The notes under the pieces were generated by a model. It had not been told where the DNA came from and searched no databases. It saw only the letters and a program-made list of their open reading frames with translations. Made by a program: the position numbers and the translations under genes. A DNA stretch of 64,000 nucleotides from Antennarius striatus (taxonomy: Eukaryota > Chordata > Actinopteri > Lophiiformes > Antennariidae): the NCBI RefSeq assembly GCF_040054535.1, contig NC_090780.1:15199001-15263000 (forward strand), in the 5' to 3' direction. Shown one piece after another: positions 32,065 to 63,670 of this stretch (position 1 is the first letter of the stretch; every line of letters begins with the position of its first letter).

Positions 32065-35000
32065 CCAGCAGAACAACAGTGCATTTTTTCCCTGTCTCAT
32101 TTAAGCTTATTTCTGTTGTGCCCATCCACCAACATGGTGCAACAAATGCTAATAAGTTCTACACCCTTTAACAATCCATGAGCCAAGTTTGTTCCTACTG
32201 CTGCCACAAACGACTGAAGCAGAGTGGATCGCAACCATTTTAAGAAACCCCTCCTGCCCCCCAGCCCTGCTGCCACTCCCACCCACTCCCCCACCTCCTC
32301 TCAACTCTTCCTAGGTGGGTTGGCTTTTAGTTTCCATCTTTCAAAGTCCTTAGTGGTGGTGGTGGTGGTGGTAATGGAGGGGTTTAACCCAGGATTGAAC
32401 ATCCCTCCCCCACGTAATGTGTTTATAGAATGTGGAGTCCACTAGCTGGCTCACCTGCAGGGGGAGCGTTGCTCTACATCACCAGCACCTCTCACTCCTG
32501 GGCTATGCTCCTCAGCACATACTTGACTGTGTAGGCAAACGCCGCAAAGCCTACAATCACAAACAGGTTGGCTAGAGCCCCGCCTAAAAGTCCATGATTG
32601 CGATTGGCCTGCTGTAGACCAGGAGCGGGGTTGGCACCCTCAAGTGGGATAGGACCTCCATTGAGGGCGGGGAGGCCATAGTGGGCGTGGTGAGGGTCAC
32701 CATCAGGCACCACGTCGGGTAAGGGGAGGGGCTGCATGCGGGCGCTCAACTCCTCTTGAGCTTTTTGTTTCTGTTTAATCTCCTGGTGGAGGGAATGAGA
32801 CAAAATGATCCACATTAGACCAAAAATAAAAAAAGAGCAACGGACGAGAAGCTACCAGACATCAGAAGACTTACATCGACTACGTCAGGAAACAGCTCGC
32901 AAAACACCTCGTCCTTGAGATTAAAGACCAGACTTTGGGCTGACAGCTGTCTTTTCTGGAGAAAGCAGAGTAAATAAATAACTAAATAATGTCCATCACA
33001 TATCTGGGAGACTACAGATCACTTATGTTAGATATTTGTGCTCACTGTATAGTCAGAGGTCTCGATGCTGCCAAGGGTGGGGCCTTTCTCCACCATAAAG
33101 CTAAGCAGACCTGTGAGGATGGTAGAAACTGACCACGCTGGGTTCCACGTGTCTGGATGGAAGTCTGTGATGGACAAACATAACCTGAGAAAAAAAACAG
33201 GTCATGTTATGTGAAAGCTCTACACCAATGACCCAAGATTTTTCAGAAATTTTAGTTGGAATCTCTAATGAGAAACATAATTCTCACCTTGTGTTACACT
33301 TAAATCTCCCATTTGGTGTTATCATATAGATACTTGGTGGTTTAAAAGGAAATTCCCGGGGAAATATAAGTTTTCCATGATAATATCCTCCTATAGAAAA
33401 GATTGACAAGTTGGATTGTATCAACCAAAAATGGAATAGAATACAAAACAAAAAAATATATTCAAATATAAAACTTCCTTATAAACCAGGAAGCAGAATC
33501 TTCTAACAGGGTGTGTGCTAGATAGCTGTGGCAAGTTTTTACCTTCATATGGCGTTTTCTCAGGACCTCTGACGACATAGTGCCTGGAGGAGATGAGAAA
33601 TATTTCTGACAGTAAACACTTTTGAATCAACATTTTTTTTCCATTCACGTATCATCGGGCACATTGCAAAACTGGTACAAAACTACGTGAAAAACTAGAC
33701 AATGGGAAGAGAAATAAATACACTTCTCCGTTCTAACTGACAGGAAAACGCACAGGTATAAAGTGTCCTGAGGGCACGGATACAATAAGTCATTATGGTT
33801 ACACCTGAATATCTGACCCATGACAGTGTGGGTCATTCCAGCCTTGTAGGCACGAAAGGTTTGTTTCCTGACTGGGCTGCAAACAAACAAACAAAGTGAC
33901 CACTGAGGATAAGGACGGAGACCATACCATTCTAGGATGTTGGAGGGGAGAGGTTCTGCACAGATATAAGGCACAGGGTCTTTCTTTATCCTGAGGTAAT
34001 CCTGCTTAAGTCGCTGAGTGGCTGTGGTCGGCGCTCTCTTATTCCCGTTATTGTTCATCTGTGGAAAGAGATGACAAATTATCTCTCTCAAATTATGTTA
34101 CAGTTTAAGAACTGCTTTAAACAGTCTCAGAGCTTGACCTCAATGAAAACTGATGACTGCAGGTGATCTTGATCTTTTTAAACAAATATAGTGTCATTCT
34201 GAAGAGTAATCCAATATGGAGTGAGAGGTTTGAAAAATTATGCTGTACTGCAACTGTTAATTGAGATATAATCACATTTAAATGCCTTAGTTGGCATATA
34301 GAAATGTATAAGTTAGAAGATGCCGTTCAATGTATAACCTATGCAAAAAAATAGTTGCAAAAGCAGTTAATTTACAATAATACCAAACAGACAAGAAACA
34401 AAATATCACATTAGAAGCAAGAGGCTTTAAAAGGGCTCATGATTAGCTATTTGCACTTCAATACAACATAAACAATTTATAATGAATTAATAATTTGGTG
34501 CAGACACCTGAACCAGAAACGTATTGCTGTGACATAACCCACTGGCTCACTGCCCGCCAGTCTCACATTAAATATTTTCCTTGTGATTTATGTGGCTCTT
34601 TATTTACGTGTGATTTAAATGAACATGCTATTGAACAATACTGTACAGATTGATGTGCCGTGTGTAGCTACGTATAAAAGTGAAAGCAAAAGATGAAGCA
34701 TTAAGTACAAACTTAAAATGGAAATAAAACTAGCTTGACACTACATTAGGTAAAGACTTTCTATGTACCTCACATTGTCGTCCCGCCTTAATGAACTCAA
34801 CATCACTGTCAAACCTGCATCTCTGCCTCCTGATAACCATCATGTGGCTAACAGCTGACAGCACAAAGCTAGCCCGTGTATTGTAACGTTAGCGTCCAAA
34901 TGATGGCACTGCACTTCCTAACAGATGCCAGGCTGATCGGTGTGGAGCCAAATGTTACACGGAAAAAATCCTCTTCTTTGCAAGCCATGTTAAGTTATAA

Positions 35001-35125
35001 TTACATCTCTAACTAGCCAACCTGATCACTTAGTTAGCTCCAAGTCACCTACTCAGCCGCTGACAGTAACATAAACAAGGTGTAGACCACCTTGAAGCTG
35101 CAGATTGAAATCGTCGGTGTCTGAT
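32065..35125 (-). repeat. segmental duplication, unit B (contains ube2j2 copy B)
   Basis: Counterpart of unit A. It shares the 3' flank beginning ACAATCCATGAGCCAAGTTT (32170) and the intron-1 segment at 35080-35122. Unit B lacks the inserted mobile elements and joins directly to a promoter region, so it is taken as the ancestral locus. Confidence 0.85.
32492..34058 (-). CDS. ube2j2: UBE2J2, ER-anchored E2 ubiquitin-conjugating enzyme, copy B
   Basis: Transfers ubiquitin in ER-associated degradation, with its catalytic domain in the cytosol and a C-terminal membrane anchor. Exons: 34058-33928 (the ATG is the first base of the exon after the acceptor), 33583-33543, 33390-33288, 33184-33046, 32955-32875, 32782-32492; 261 codons (human 259). 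It starts [23 protein letters not shown] core motifs [40 protein letters not shown] and the active-site [15 protein letters not shown] with Cys94 are all present. A Pro-rich linker follows [12 protein letters not shown]. The tail [20 protein letters not shown] then [13 protein letters not shown] matches the human tail as I remember it. Upstream is a non-coding exon ending at 35345. Confidence 0.95.
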
Positions 35126-35241
35126 GGCTTAAAACGAACCACTGCATAACAATACATGATGTCTAAATAGCTAACGCTAGCAGGGCGAGCTGTGTGGAAC
35201 TACGTTAATATGTTCGCAGCTAAATGCTAACATTAGCTAAC
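34885..35241. promoter_or_regulatory. AACGTTAGC-type motif cluster in ube2j2 intron 1
   Basis: AACGTTAGC (34885-34893), GCTAACGCTAGC (35170-35181) and GCTAACATTAGCTAAC (35226-35241) lie within the 460 bases downstream of the promoter exon of copy B. The words are near-palindromic and related to those at the hipk1 promoter. Confidence 0.4.
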
Positions 35242-35344
35242 TTGGGCCAAGGCAATGTTTAGCTCAACACCGTCAGCGCTACCACTTGTGACAATAACGA
35301 AAGCAGAAACAAAAATATCTAAAAGCCGCCTAATAAACACATAC

Positions 35345-35500
35345 CTTTCCAAAGACCACAGTGGAAGCAAGTATTCGTGACCGGACACGAAACACGGCTG
35401 TTGTTTCGGCAGCCAGTCCCCAGACCGATTAGACGATGGCACCGACTTAGCTTTAGGTAATTTACCGTCAGCAGCAGGAAAAACTCTTGCTTCCGGTTTA
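35345..35500 (-). promoter_or_regulatory. ube2j2: ube2j2 copy B promoter and non-coding exon 1
   Basis: On the minus strand a donor GGAAAG|GTATGTG ends an exon at 35345. Upstream lies CCGGAAG (35496-35490), an ETS/GABP-type site common in TATA-less housekeeping promoters, and no TATA box is seen. The exon would be 5' UTR, since the coding exon at 34058 begins exactly at its ATG after the acceptor. Start site not determined; no counterpart exists in unit A. Confidence 0.5.
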
Positions 35501-38150
35501 CTTCTTCGTTGGTGTTAAACCGGCTGAAATATTGCCTAGAACGTACATTACCGCCACTATATGTAATTTACAACCCTAATACCCTATTATTCTCTATCAT
35601 AATATGAACAGAAATTTGTCACTAGTGGAAAATAAGTATCTGTGCTCGCATCACAGAGTAGAGGGATAAGAGTGGATTTATCAATCTTGAGTCTAGGTTG
35701 ATGTTTGGTATATATTTGTGCAGATGCACCATTGCTATTTCACTGACCTGGTGACAAGTAAGGTGATGCATCCTGCGTTCCAGTCACATTATCATGGTCA
35801 TCGTGCCCTATTTCTGACATTCATCAAGCTATTTTGTTAATAACACGAGTATTCTTCAAAAACGATCCTCTGGTCCATATCTAAAAGATGACAAACCCAC
35901 ATAAAACTTGTTGACACATTTTTTTTTTTTAAAGATTAAAAAAATACAAATTCAAAAAAATATTCACTGGGGATGTTTATTTTAAACTGTTTTATTTGTG
36001 ATAAACTGCATACAATTTAAAATCATTCAATGTGATCTTTGACAGTGAAAAACTAAAATTCAAAACATTAACGCGGCACTTCACTGAGTCAAAACATCAA
36101 GTATAACTAGCCCACCGTAAAGAGTGCAATTAACACCATGGAGATATTTGCATTTTTCTATGGAGGAAGCTAGACATTATCTAAAAATTAATCCAGATGA
36201 TATTATCAAGGTTATTTCAGGTTTAACTTTGAGATTATATGGGAACTCCAACAAAATAATCTTCTGAATTGTTGTATTAATTGAGTTCAATTTCTGACCT
36301 TTTGGAGGCATCTCGACCAACATATGAGTGAAATTCTTAGCCTCTGCTACATCATTTTGGAGAATTCTTTTTATACATGAGTGAAAACTCCTAAGTGTTT
36401 AACGCAACCTGATGCTTCTTCATTGCCATTACCAAAACTGGTGTCACTTCAGCAGAAATAACATCTGTGCAAAATAATTGCTTGACCTACAGCTGATTTA
36501 ACTTTTTGACAAGAGTAAGGTCTTTCATATTAACCTAAATGTCCAAACATATATTTACACTAGCAATTGTGAATAAGTCTTGTGCTGAGGCCATTGGCTT
36601 GTGCTTGCAGTGTTGACCCTATGGAATCAGAAATTGCTTTATAAAGTCATGTGGCCTCCTCTCTGACTACTGGAAAAATAAAGCAGTCATTGGTCACTGT
36701 GGCTTCTTGCAGTAGCTGAAGTGTGTGCTCCTTCTCCTCAACTTCTCGGGCTGGAGAGACGCAAGGAGAGAAAACTCGCGAAAGACATCAACACTGGAGA
36801 CATGATCTGCAAAAGGGGACATTAAGGTCAAGCTAGAGATTGTCCCATGGTAGAACTCTGTTAAGACTGCAGTGACAATCCTTTTTTGCAACTTTAACAT
36901 CAGTTGTTAACTTTAGTTAAAGTTACAAAACACAACAAATGTTTTTCACGTCTTAATCCATTGAAAATCAGCTCACACTTTACTGCTCGCTAAGAAAGAA
37001 GAATTGTCAAACATGACACAACAAAGTCCCAAAAGTATAAAGACGATGGGAAGCTCCTGAGTTTTTTTTTATTGACATCGGGATATTTTTAACTCATTTT
37101 GTTTGAGAGCATAATTTATTATCCTTGTTTATCTTCCTTCACAAACCGTCCATTCATTACAGAGCCAAGACTCCTGTATTCATTCGCTTTGATATTCTAA
37201 TCACATCACATCAATAGAAGTATTACTTACCCTTTCTATGTGCCCTACTAATTGTAATTGCTGGTCATATTTTTCCTGAGGACACAATCATCCTTTTTTC
37301 TTCTGAATGCCTCATTGTTCACAAGGGATCACAAAAATTTGCAAACATTAAGACAGCACCGCCTCTTTTCCCAGAATGTGTGTGTGTGTGCGTGAGAGAA
37401 GGAGGAACAGATGTGGACACCCTAAACACCACCACCACAGCAGAGAAATCACATAATCACACTGATTCCCTAGTAAGACGGCCCAGAATGCTTCACTCAC
37501 TCTATCCTTGGGTTTAATGCTCCTGCTGCGTGTGGCAACCCCTGTGGTAACAGAAGTAACGGTTGTCAGTGTTTATTTACTCAAGTGGACATGTGTTGTT
37601 TGCCTTAACTGTAAGGCGAAAAAGCATTAATGTATAAAATAGTTAGACATTTATGGCATGAGAGAACATTTTTTCAGTCGCTGTGTATTAATGCTCACAT
37701 AAATGTTTTACACACTGGAGACACTGAATTATTCAAGAGCCGGTGTTTCTGCCCTCGACCAGAAAGTGAGAAACTATTTGAAAAAACGAAACCATAAGGA
37801 CTAACGTGATCTTGAAACAATTAGTTGACACTTATCTGTCAGTGTGGAGATGTCCATGTGTACACCTTTAATATAGTTCTTATCATGAAGAAAATTGTTT
37901 TATTGCTTTGAATAAGCTGAATGTTGCCCAAAAGATTGTTATAGACCAAAAGACATCAATGGACATTCTCTCAACATCACAATATGTATCTACATTGCCA
38001 CATTTCTTTGAATGAGTATTTGACTAAGGTAGTCCACAGAGCAACTTTTTTTTCCAAACATATTGCTGGGATGCTGAGAGAATGTTATGCAAAAAGAGAT
38101 GAATAAGAAACCGACATGAGAGCAACAGGCAGGAAGCAGGGTTAGTTTTT
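35501..38150. other. spacer between ube2j2 and acap3, nothing recognised
   Basis: 2.6 kb of AT-rich sequence with no exon-like frames, RNA genes or named repeats. Transcription of both flanking genes is on the minus strand, so this is the acap3 terminator side and the ube2j2 upstream side. Confidence 0.6.
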
Positions 38151-40482
38151 TAATAGGTTCTCAGTTTTATTGTATGGGTTTTGTTTTTTTTCCCCCCTCA
38201 GTGTGTATGACAAGGAAGAAAGTATTCCAAAGATATCTAAATGTCAGAAGAACGCCTTCAGGTAGTGCAGAGCTGTGTTACACTTCTGTCTGACAGGTTG
38301 CTTTTTTGGGGGGGGGGAGAATAAAAAGACAAACGTAAAACAGGAAAGACAGGATTCATGATAGAATATTGAGAGGCAGGCAGTTGGTGTTTAGTTAAAA
38401 TACACAAGTGTACTATATACATCATTTTTACTTTAAACAGCACCTGTAACCACTCCTATGTCAATACACACAATGGACACAACATTTAATACTTCCACAT
38501 TGGGACAGGGCCCTTAACAGTTGGTCACAGTAGTGTTATATAACACCCTAGAGAGGTTCTACTTGCAGTACATTGAAATATTGCAGAATATCTCCTGCAG
38601 TATCAAAATCTCTCAGGTCTGTTACATTTCTGCAACCCCTTTTGAACATGTGAGTATACCAACAGTGTTTCTACCACTCTTTACAAAGCATGGTAAGACT
38701 ATGCTGCATCTACTGGAACAAAAAAACAAGTGATATCATACAATGTCAGACACTTTCCCTTTAAAAAGTCTTTGGTTGAGGAAAAGAAACTAGAAAAATA
38801 ATCAAAATCATAGAGAAAGTCACCACAGATTGCATGGATGGAAGAATGGCACAGAGGTGTAAAAAGAAACGCCCGAGGGGGTCACAGTGGTACATGCTTA
38901 CTTCACAGGACTTTACGATGTGATCAAACCATAGAAAGATATTTATCATGCTCAGAATGCAAACAAAGTTAAACCTCCCAAAAACAGTTCTGGCAAAGCA
39001 TGCGGAAGATGCCGAAAGCACTGAGCAGTGAAGAAAGCCAGGTATAAATGTACGTCTTCTGACCCCACACGTGTTAACTGTCTCAAAATCATTTGCTTAA
39101 TCCTTTATTTCATCGCAGATATTCTAACATTATCATTAAATTGGAGGCGCCATGAGTCTCCTTACTTCTGTAGTGACTGAACAGAAGAACTGTGAAAACT
39201 GTATGATGGAAATTCGTTTTTACACACTCCTTCAAAGCAGACCTTGCTTTTCTGGTTCATTTGCACCTCAGCTTTCGCTTCCTTCTAACTAGTAATTGAT
39301 GACTGTAATGAATAAAACTGTATATTTTAGTAATTTCAAACATAGGCTTGTAAAATCTCTGTCAGTCGTGTCATTGAATGCCAATAATGGGACACACAGC
39401 AACATAAGGCCATTCCAAAGGGAAAATGAACGCAGAATGTCTAACATAGAATACACAAGTCCTGTTACACTCCTTTCAGATTAAAATGACAATCATTAAG
39501 AAAAATGTAGAATAAACTGCATCTACAAATGCATTGCACTGGTCCTCTGGGGATTAAGCATAAATAAAATAGACAATAGTTAAAATATATAATGACTATA
39601 CGTGAACAATCTAGGAAGATTGTTCGTACATGAAAATAACTAAATTATAATACTGTGGGTGGGAAAAGTGCAGTTTCCTTTATTCCTTTACACAATGTAC
39701 CAAATATCATGTGATTAACTCTGTCTCTCCGTCTTCTTTAACACATGCACTCATTTACTCTCCCTTCCACTCGTTCACTCACTCATCATGTCACAAAATA
39801 TCTTACAAAGCAAGCAAGGGCCTTTTCTCCACGGGCCCATCAGTATTTTTGTCACAGTTTTACATTAATTTCAGTCCTGACCACTTTAATACACAGTAAA
39901 CAGGACCGTCCACCCAACTGCAGCACGCCAACTCCTCAGTCGCTTTAAATAATGGAACATATACCATGTTCTTCACCTCATGCCACAGCACATAGTTCAA
40001 AAATTACCCTTATAACTTTTAAATATGTATATTTACATCTCTGACTAAGAAGAATGGGATGTAACACCGATGTTCTGGAGGGATATAGTGTAAGGGGGTT
40101 GATGCAGTGAAATCTGAGGTAAGAGCTGTTACCCATCCATAAACTGCCAACCCTCAAACAAGAGGTACACCACAGTATGATAAGTTAGAGGATAACCCTG
40201 GAAACACCAGAAAGCAGATGTCAGAGATGTGCAGCTAGGATAGCATGAGTGGTGCTGAGTAATGGCAAGAAGAGACATGGTGGTGATGCAGAAAACACAT
40301 TGTGTCAGTACAGTTAAAGGTCCATCAGGGGTACACCAGGGTTTCCCTACGACACACCCCAACCTTTGATCTCTCTCTGCAGAAGACCCCAAGAATCCCC
40401 ATAAGCCTAGATCTACATGAGATGCGTGTGTGTGTTTGTGTGTTTATGAGAGAGAGAGAGAGAGAGAGAGCGAGAGCGAGAG

Positions 40483-40541
<59 letters not shown>

Positions 40542-40547
40542 TGACCA
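38150..40547 (-). other. acap3: acap3 3' UTR (extent inferred)
   Basis: No coding frame follows the acap3 stop on the minus strand. Candidate AATAAA signals on that strand appear at 39684-39679 region, 39109-39104 region and 38171-38166; the last would give a UTR of about 2.4 kb. Which is used cannot be told from sequence. Confidence 0.4.
40447..40537. repeat. (GA)n microsatellite next to the acap3 stop codon
   Basis: About 90 bases of GA repeat with a few CGAG interruptions. In the acap3 mRNA it is a UC-rich pyrimidine tract beginning about ten bases after the stop codon. Confidence 0.95.
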
Positions 40548-59049
<18,502 letters not shown>

Positions 59050-59175
59050 CTGCAGAGAGAACACAGAGACACATCATTTATCAAACCTGCTCATTAACAA
59101 TGTCAGCCTCTGTTAACAAGATGAACCACATGTCTGAATGAAAAAGCCTCACAAAAAAATAAAATAAATAAAATT

Positions 59176-59210
59176 ATCACCTCCTTCTTTATTTGAAAGA
59201 AGGAGGTGAT
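59176..59210. repeat. perfect 15-bp hairpin
   Basis: ATCACCTCCTTCTTT, 5-base spacer ATTTG, and the exact reverse complement. Flanked by A-rich and T-rich runs on either side. Confidence 0.9.
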
Positions 59211-62049
59211 GTTTTTTCTTGCATTGGTAGAACTTTAAAAAAGCAGATGGAAAGACAGGAAGTCAGAGATGAAAGAGGAAAGAGAAGAGGTGAAACGTGT
59301 TAATTCATTGCAGGCTTTCCAAAGGTGTGTCTCATTGTATTAAAATGTAGTGTCTACATCCCCCTGAACATTAAGCTACAATCAGTCACATACACTTACA
59401 TCCAACCTGAGTGATGGATTGACAGGAGGCATCACTTTGGAATTAGATTAGTGCTAAATGCTAAAATTCAAAATCAATGAACGACGTCATGCACAGATGT
59501 CTGCTGGTACTTAAACATTAAAAATGTAAAAGTTGAAAGAGGGGGCAGTAACACAAAAATATTCTACTGCAAATCAACAACTTTGACATGAATTCGCAAC
59601 CATAAATACAGATCTCAGTCACAGAACATGAGGAGGTTGTGTGTGTTTGTGAGTGGCCTCTCATGCTTACCCAAACACAAACACGCACATATACACACAC
59701 ACACATACAGGCCCAGTTGTTGTGGCAACCCCTTGTGTCTGGACCCCAGCTGTAACTGGGGTAAATGTGGTGCCAAATTGTATTTTTTTTAGTCCTTTGA
59801 CATGAAAACCTTTATACAGCAAAAGTTAATTGAAGTGAAAAATCTTCCTAAAAGCCACACACACACACACACACTCATCTTCACTCTCTACAGCTGGAGC
59901 TTATTGGAGAACAATGTTGCACCCATTCGTGCAAAACATATTGGCTGGAATGCCATAAAACTGGGAGATGATGATTTCATCACAGTCTCAACCTCACCCT
60001 CATCTTCATCCGTTACATGTAGGAGATGGAGGAAGAACATGTAAACACTTAGGCAACAACTTCTGCTCAGCCAGTTTATTCAGTAACACATCATAAACTG
60101 TGCAGGAGGGCCTGGCATGTGACTTTACTTCCTCTCCCAGAAAAAAAAAACCTACTACCTGAGTATTTCTGCCACCACTGGAGGTATTCAGCTGATTCTT
60201 GGCTTGTGTCTGTGTTGCACCTGTCTCTTTCTTTATCTCTCATCTAGAAACACTGTTTATTCCACCTGCACCGCGACATGGCACTGAGACAACAGGCACA
60301 CCAGTGTGGTAGAGAGAGAAGGCGCAGTCGTATTGCTTGGAAGAGAGAAACATGGTTTGTAGAAAACTGTTGAGGTCAATTGTTGCATTAAGTGTTGCTG
60401 TTGCAAAATTTGTACATATAATTTAATCCAGCTACATTACACTGTCTGCTCTTTTGCCAAATGTCAATTAGAAATCCAGCATCACACACACAAGCTTCAC
60501 TTACTAACAGCATGTCTCCACAAAGCCACACATCACAAACAGCCGTTCAATCAGGGGAAAGCTCATTAAAACATGCTGTGTCTTTGAGTGCACACACCAC
60601 CAATAAAGAGTGATTGACATTGACACACACACACCCTATTGATCTAATGGCTAAATTCAATACCTAAGAAAACGTGGTGCCAGTTGTGCTTTGTGTTACA
60701 GGTCATGTGTGTACATGTGTGTCAAAGCATATTTGGAATTATAGACGGATTTAAAAAAAATCAGTAGACTAAGAAGATTGTCAACTCTGTCATGGATAAA
60801 TACTGAAAATAAAAATAGCATTGCACAGGAAAATGTGAGTAATTCAGTGTGTGTAAGCATGTTAGTGTGTATGGCGCCCTTATTTGTCCTTCTCAAAGAT
60901 TAGCCAACGTGTGATGCTGCAAGACATAATAAAAAAGCAGCAAAGACAACGTATGAATTTCAAAAATTTGTCTCAATGACATCAGTTCCTCTGTGGGGAT
61001 GCCCCAAAGCTGCTCCACTTATGATGATGATGAAGCTCAATCTGGAGGGGGGGATGGGCTCCTATTGCCAGTAGTCTGACATCACCAGTGAGGGGGAGGG
61101 GGGGGGCGACTCACATGCACAAGATCCACGTGCACTCCCATCAACCCCTGTGACCATTCTCATCGGCGTACTGGGTCTATTCTGGTTCCCCATGCTGTGT
61201 GTACTGTAGCATGAGGCTCACACAGCTATCTTCTCACACACACATGCATGCACACACACGCATACACTCACACACTCACCCATGTCTTCCAGACCCATTT
61301 GGCATCCCGTTACATGGCACATCACATCCACATCAGCATCACTTCATAGACCAGAGGGGCCGTGGCAGAGGGAACAACATACACCAGCATTGGGCCCCAT
61401 GGCTAACGGAGTGACAGGCAGCGAGACGTTAGCAAAGACGTACACTGGAGATGACATAATGTGTGTTTGGTGGACATGATGCACTTTGAATAAAACAAGT
61501 GTTCAACTCAGTCCAGTGAGAGGAGACATGCTAATCTGTTCAGTAAAGGGGACTCGACCAATGGTGAACAAACTACATTTGGAAAAATACCAGTGTTAGA
61601 AAGCAGCTCATCAAATGTTTCCATGCTTTTTTTTTGTTTTGCATTATTCCTGAGCTGACACAGCAAATCAGGCTGTGGGGGCTACGACCTCATTCTGTAT
61701 TGAAATCAGGTGGATGGAGAGAAAATCCAATACCTAATGCGCAGTGCACACACACACACGCACACACACACGCCAGCATTAATGCTTCATTGTAGTAATA
61801 ACAGTTCCAGGTTGTCTCGTACACATGCATGTAGTTAATGGCCTGATGGGCTTAAACACTATTATCTCTGAAGCCATCAAGAATGAACATGTCAGACTTC
61901 TGTTATACATGTATAGTCAAATGATGAGGCTTTTAAAATGTTGTTCATGACTTTGATGAAATGTTTTGGAGGGACAGGGTGTGGTTCCAAAAACAGTCTT
62001 TTACATCTTATTGATGGTCTAGATAGTCGTTTAGATTCAGATTTGTTTT

Positions 62050-62260
62050 TTAATGGGTGTCAGTCAGTCAGTCATCTACAGATTACCACCGCTTTATCTG
62101 CCGCAGCGGGTCATGGGGAGCCGGAGCTTATCTTGGCGGCATAGGGCGTGAGGCGGGGGACACTCCGGGCACGACGCCAGTGCACCGTAGAGCCACACAC
62201 AAAGACATACAACCATGCACACACACACTCATTCCTAAGGGCAATTTGGAACGGCTTAAC
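62050..62260. repeat. dispersed teleost repeat
   Basis: TACCACCGCTTTATCTGCCG, GGTCATGGGGAGCCGGAGCT, GTGAGGCGGGGGACACTCCG and GCCACACACAAAGACATACA follow the order of a common fish repeat (CCGCTTATC ... GGAGCCTATCC ... GGCGGGGTACACC ... CACACACAGAGACAAACAACC). Non-coding. Confidence 0.65.
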
Positions 62261-62294
62261 GGGTGTCAATGTCAAGATTTTCACTTCTAACGTC

Positions 62295-62880
62295 AAAAGA
62301 ATAGCAATGCAGTCACAGACTGCAACATCCCGCGACGCCAATGAAGTTAAAATTTAACCTGACCTACACATTTCTGTGGCGCTGGGTTCCTGAAAATACT
62401 GCTTTTTTTTGTTAATTATTATATCTCATCAGGTTTCAAAGATGTCGCTCCTCGCGGTCACGAAGTGACGAAATATTTATTATTTACGGTTATTTAAACA
62501 TTTATGAACCTCCCCATACTGATATTAAACCACACTCTTATCGACTGTTTAAACTACTTTTGTGTCTCATGTAAGTCCGAGACTCACAGAACGTAGTGCA
62601 CTTCCGGACGCTGTCAGCCAATAAAATGCGCGTACGGTATCACGTGACTGCCTTCCAAAAATCCACGATGACTACAAAAGTTGAAATTTGACCTTGACCT
62701 AGTTTTCTCAAGGTCATCTCATTTTCATCCCCTTTGCCGCCCGATTAATGTGCTTTTTCTTTCATTTTTCTATCTGCAACGGTTGTGAAGATATTTGGTG
62801 GACTAATGGATGGACGGATGAACACAAACACTGATAATTACAATATATCACCGCTGTGTGGGATGTAATTACAGTAATGC
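62295..62880. mobile_element. non-autonomous Harbinger-like element, inverted copy 3
   Basis: GACTGCAACATCCCGCGACG at the left and GTGTGGGATGTAATTA at the right are the inverted ends of the 21331 element. ACCTTGACCTAGTTTTCTCA, ATCTGCAACGGTTGTGAAGA and TGACCTTGACCT (62689-62700) match its interior in reverse orientation. It includes a CpG-rich internal section (62600-62650) not seen in copy 1. Confidence 0.6.
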
Positions 62881-63434
62881 TTAGCCAAAAAATATACAGC
62901 AATGTTTCCGTAATATCTGACACACATCAAAATCTGATGTTGACAAAAGCACCCGAGAAATGGTGAAGCGGAACATTTCATTTTATTGTCAGTGACGTGT
63001 AAGTTAGGCATAAAATTTAATTTCTTCAGAAGTTACTGATCTGGAAGAAAACTGCTCACAGCGGCAAAATGTGTTCTTGTATCAAAACAACTAAGATAAA
63101 AAAATGTGATTCCGAATGTAAAGGCATGAGTGGGAAACTGTGCGGCCCTCAGGAGGTTTGTGCTTCCGGTGTCTAGTTGTATGATTGTGTCTTCCTGACC
63201 AGGCAGCAATTTCAACAATGACCAGTCCTAAAAGGTTGAATCACAAAACCACTTCAGACCTTCAGCAGAGGTCTGGCAGCTTCTGGTTTCACCTTTGAGG
63301 ATTAGTCATTGTTGTTTTTTTTTGTTGCCTGTGCTACATGAAAACACACCATACAGATTCAACTGCTACACTCTCTTTTCATAACATAACCGCTTTCATC
63401 ATTCTCCGGCCACAAGTTCAGATGGTATACACTC

Positions 63435-63670
63435 ACATCAGACTCAGAATCAGAATCAGAATCAGAAATCAGAATCAGAAAAGGTTTTATTGCCAAGAAC
63501 AGTAAAAATTACTGTCAAGGAACTTGACGCGGTGTCCGTGCATAGAAAGGCGGAAGAGAATAGTAGTGAGTGAGGAATAGGATAAGAATACAAAAACTAT
63601 TTACAATTCACATTACGGTGTGTTTAGATACGGTATAAAGATGGTGATTGCGGGTGAAGAAAATAAGTCC
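63435..63670. mobile_element. 3' end of a non-LTR-type repeat
   Basis: A short (AGAATC)n run (63440-63478) leads into AAAAGGTTTTATTGCCAAGA and AACTTGACGCGGTGTCCGTG. The pattern 'ATCAGAATCAGAA...TTTATTGCCAAG' is typical of 3' ends of fish LINE/SINE copies, here read on the opposite strand. Non-coding. Confidence 0.5.
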
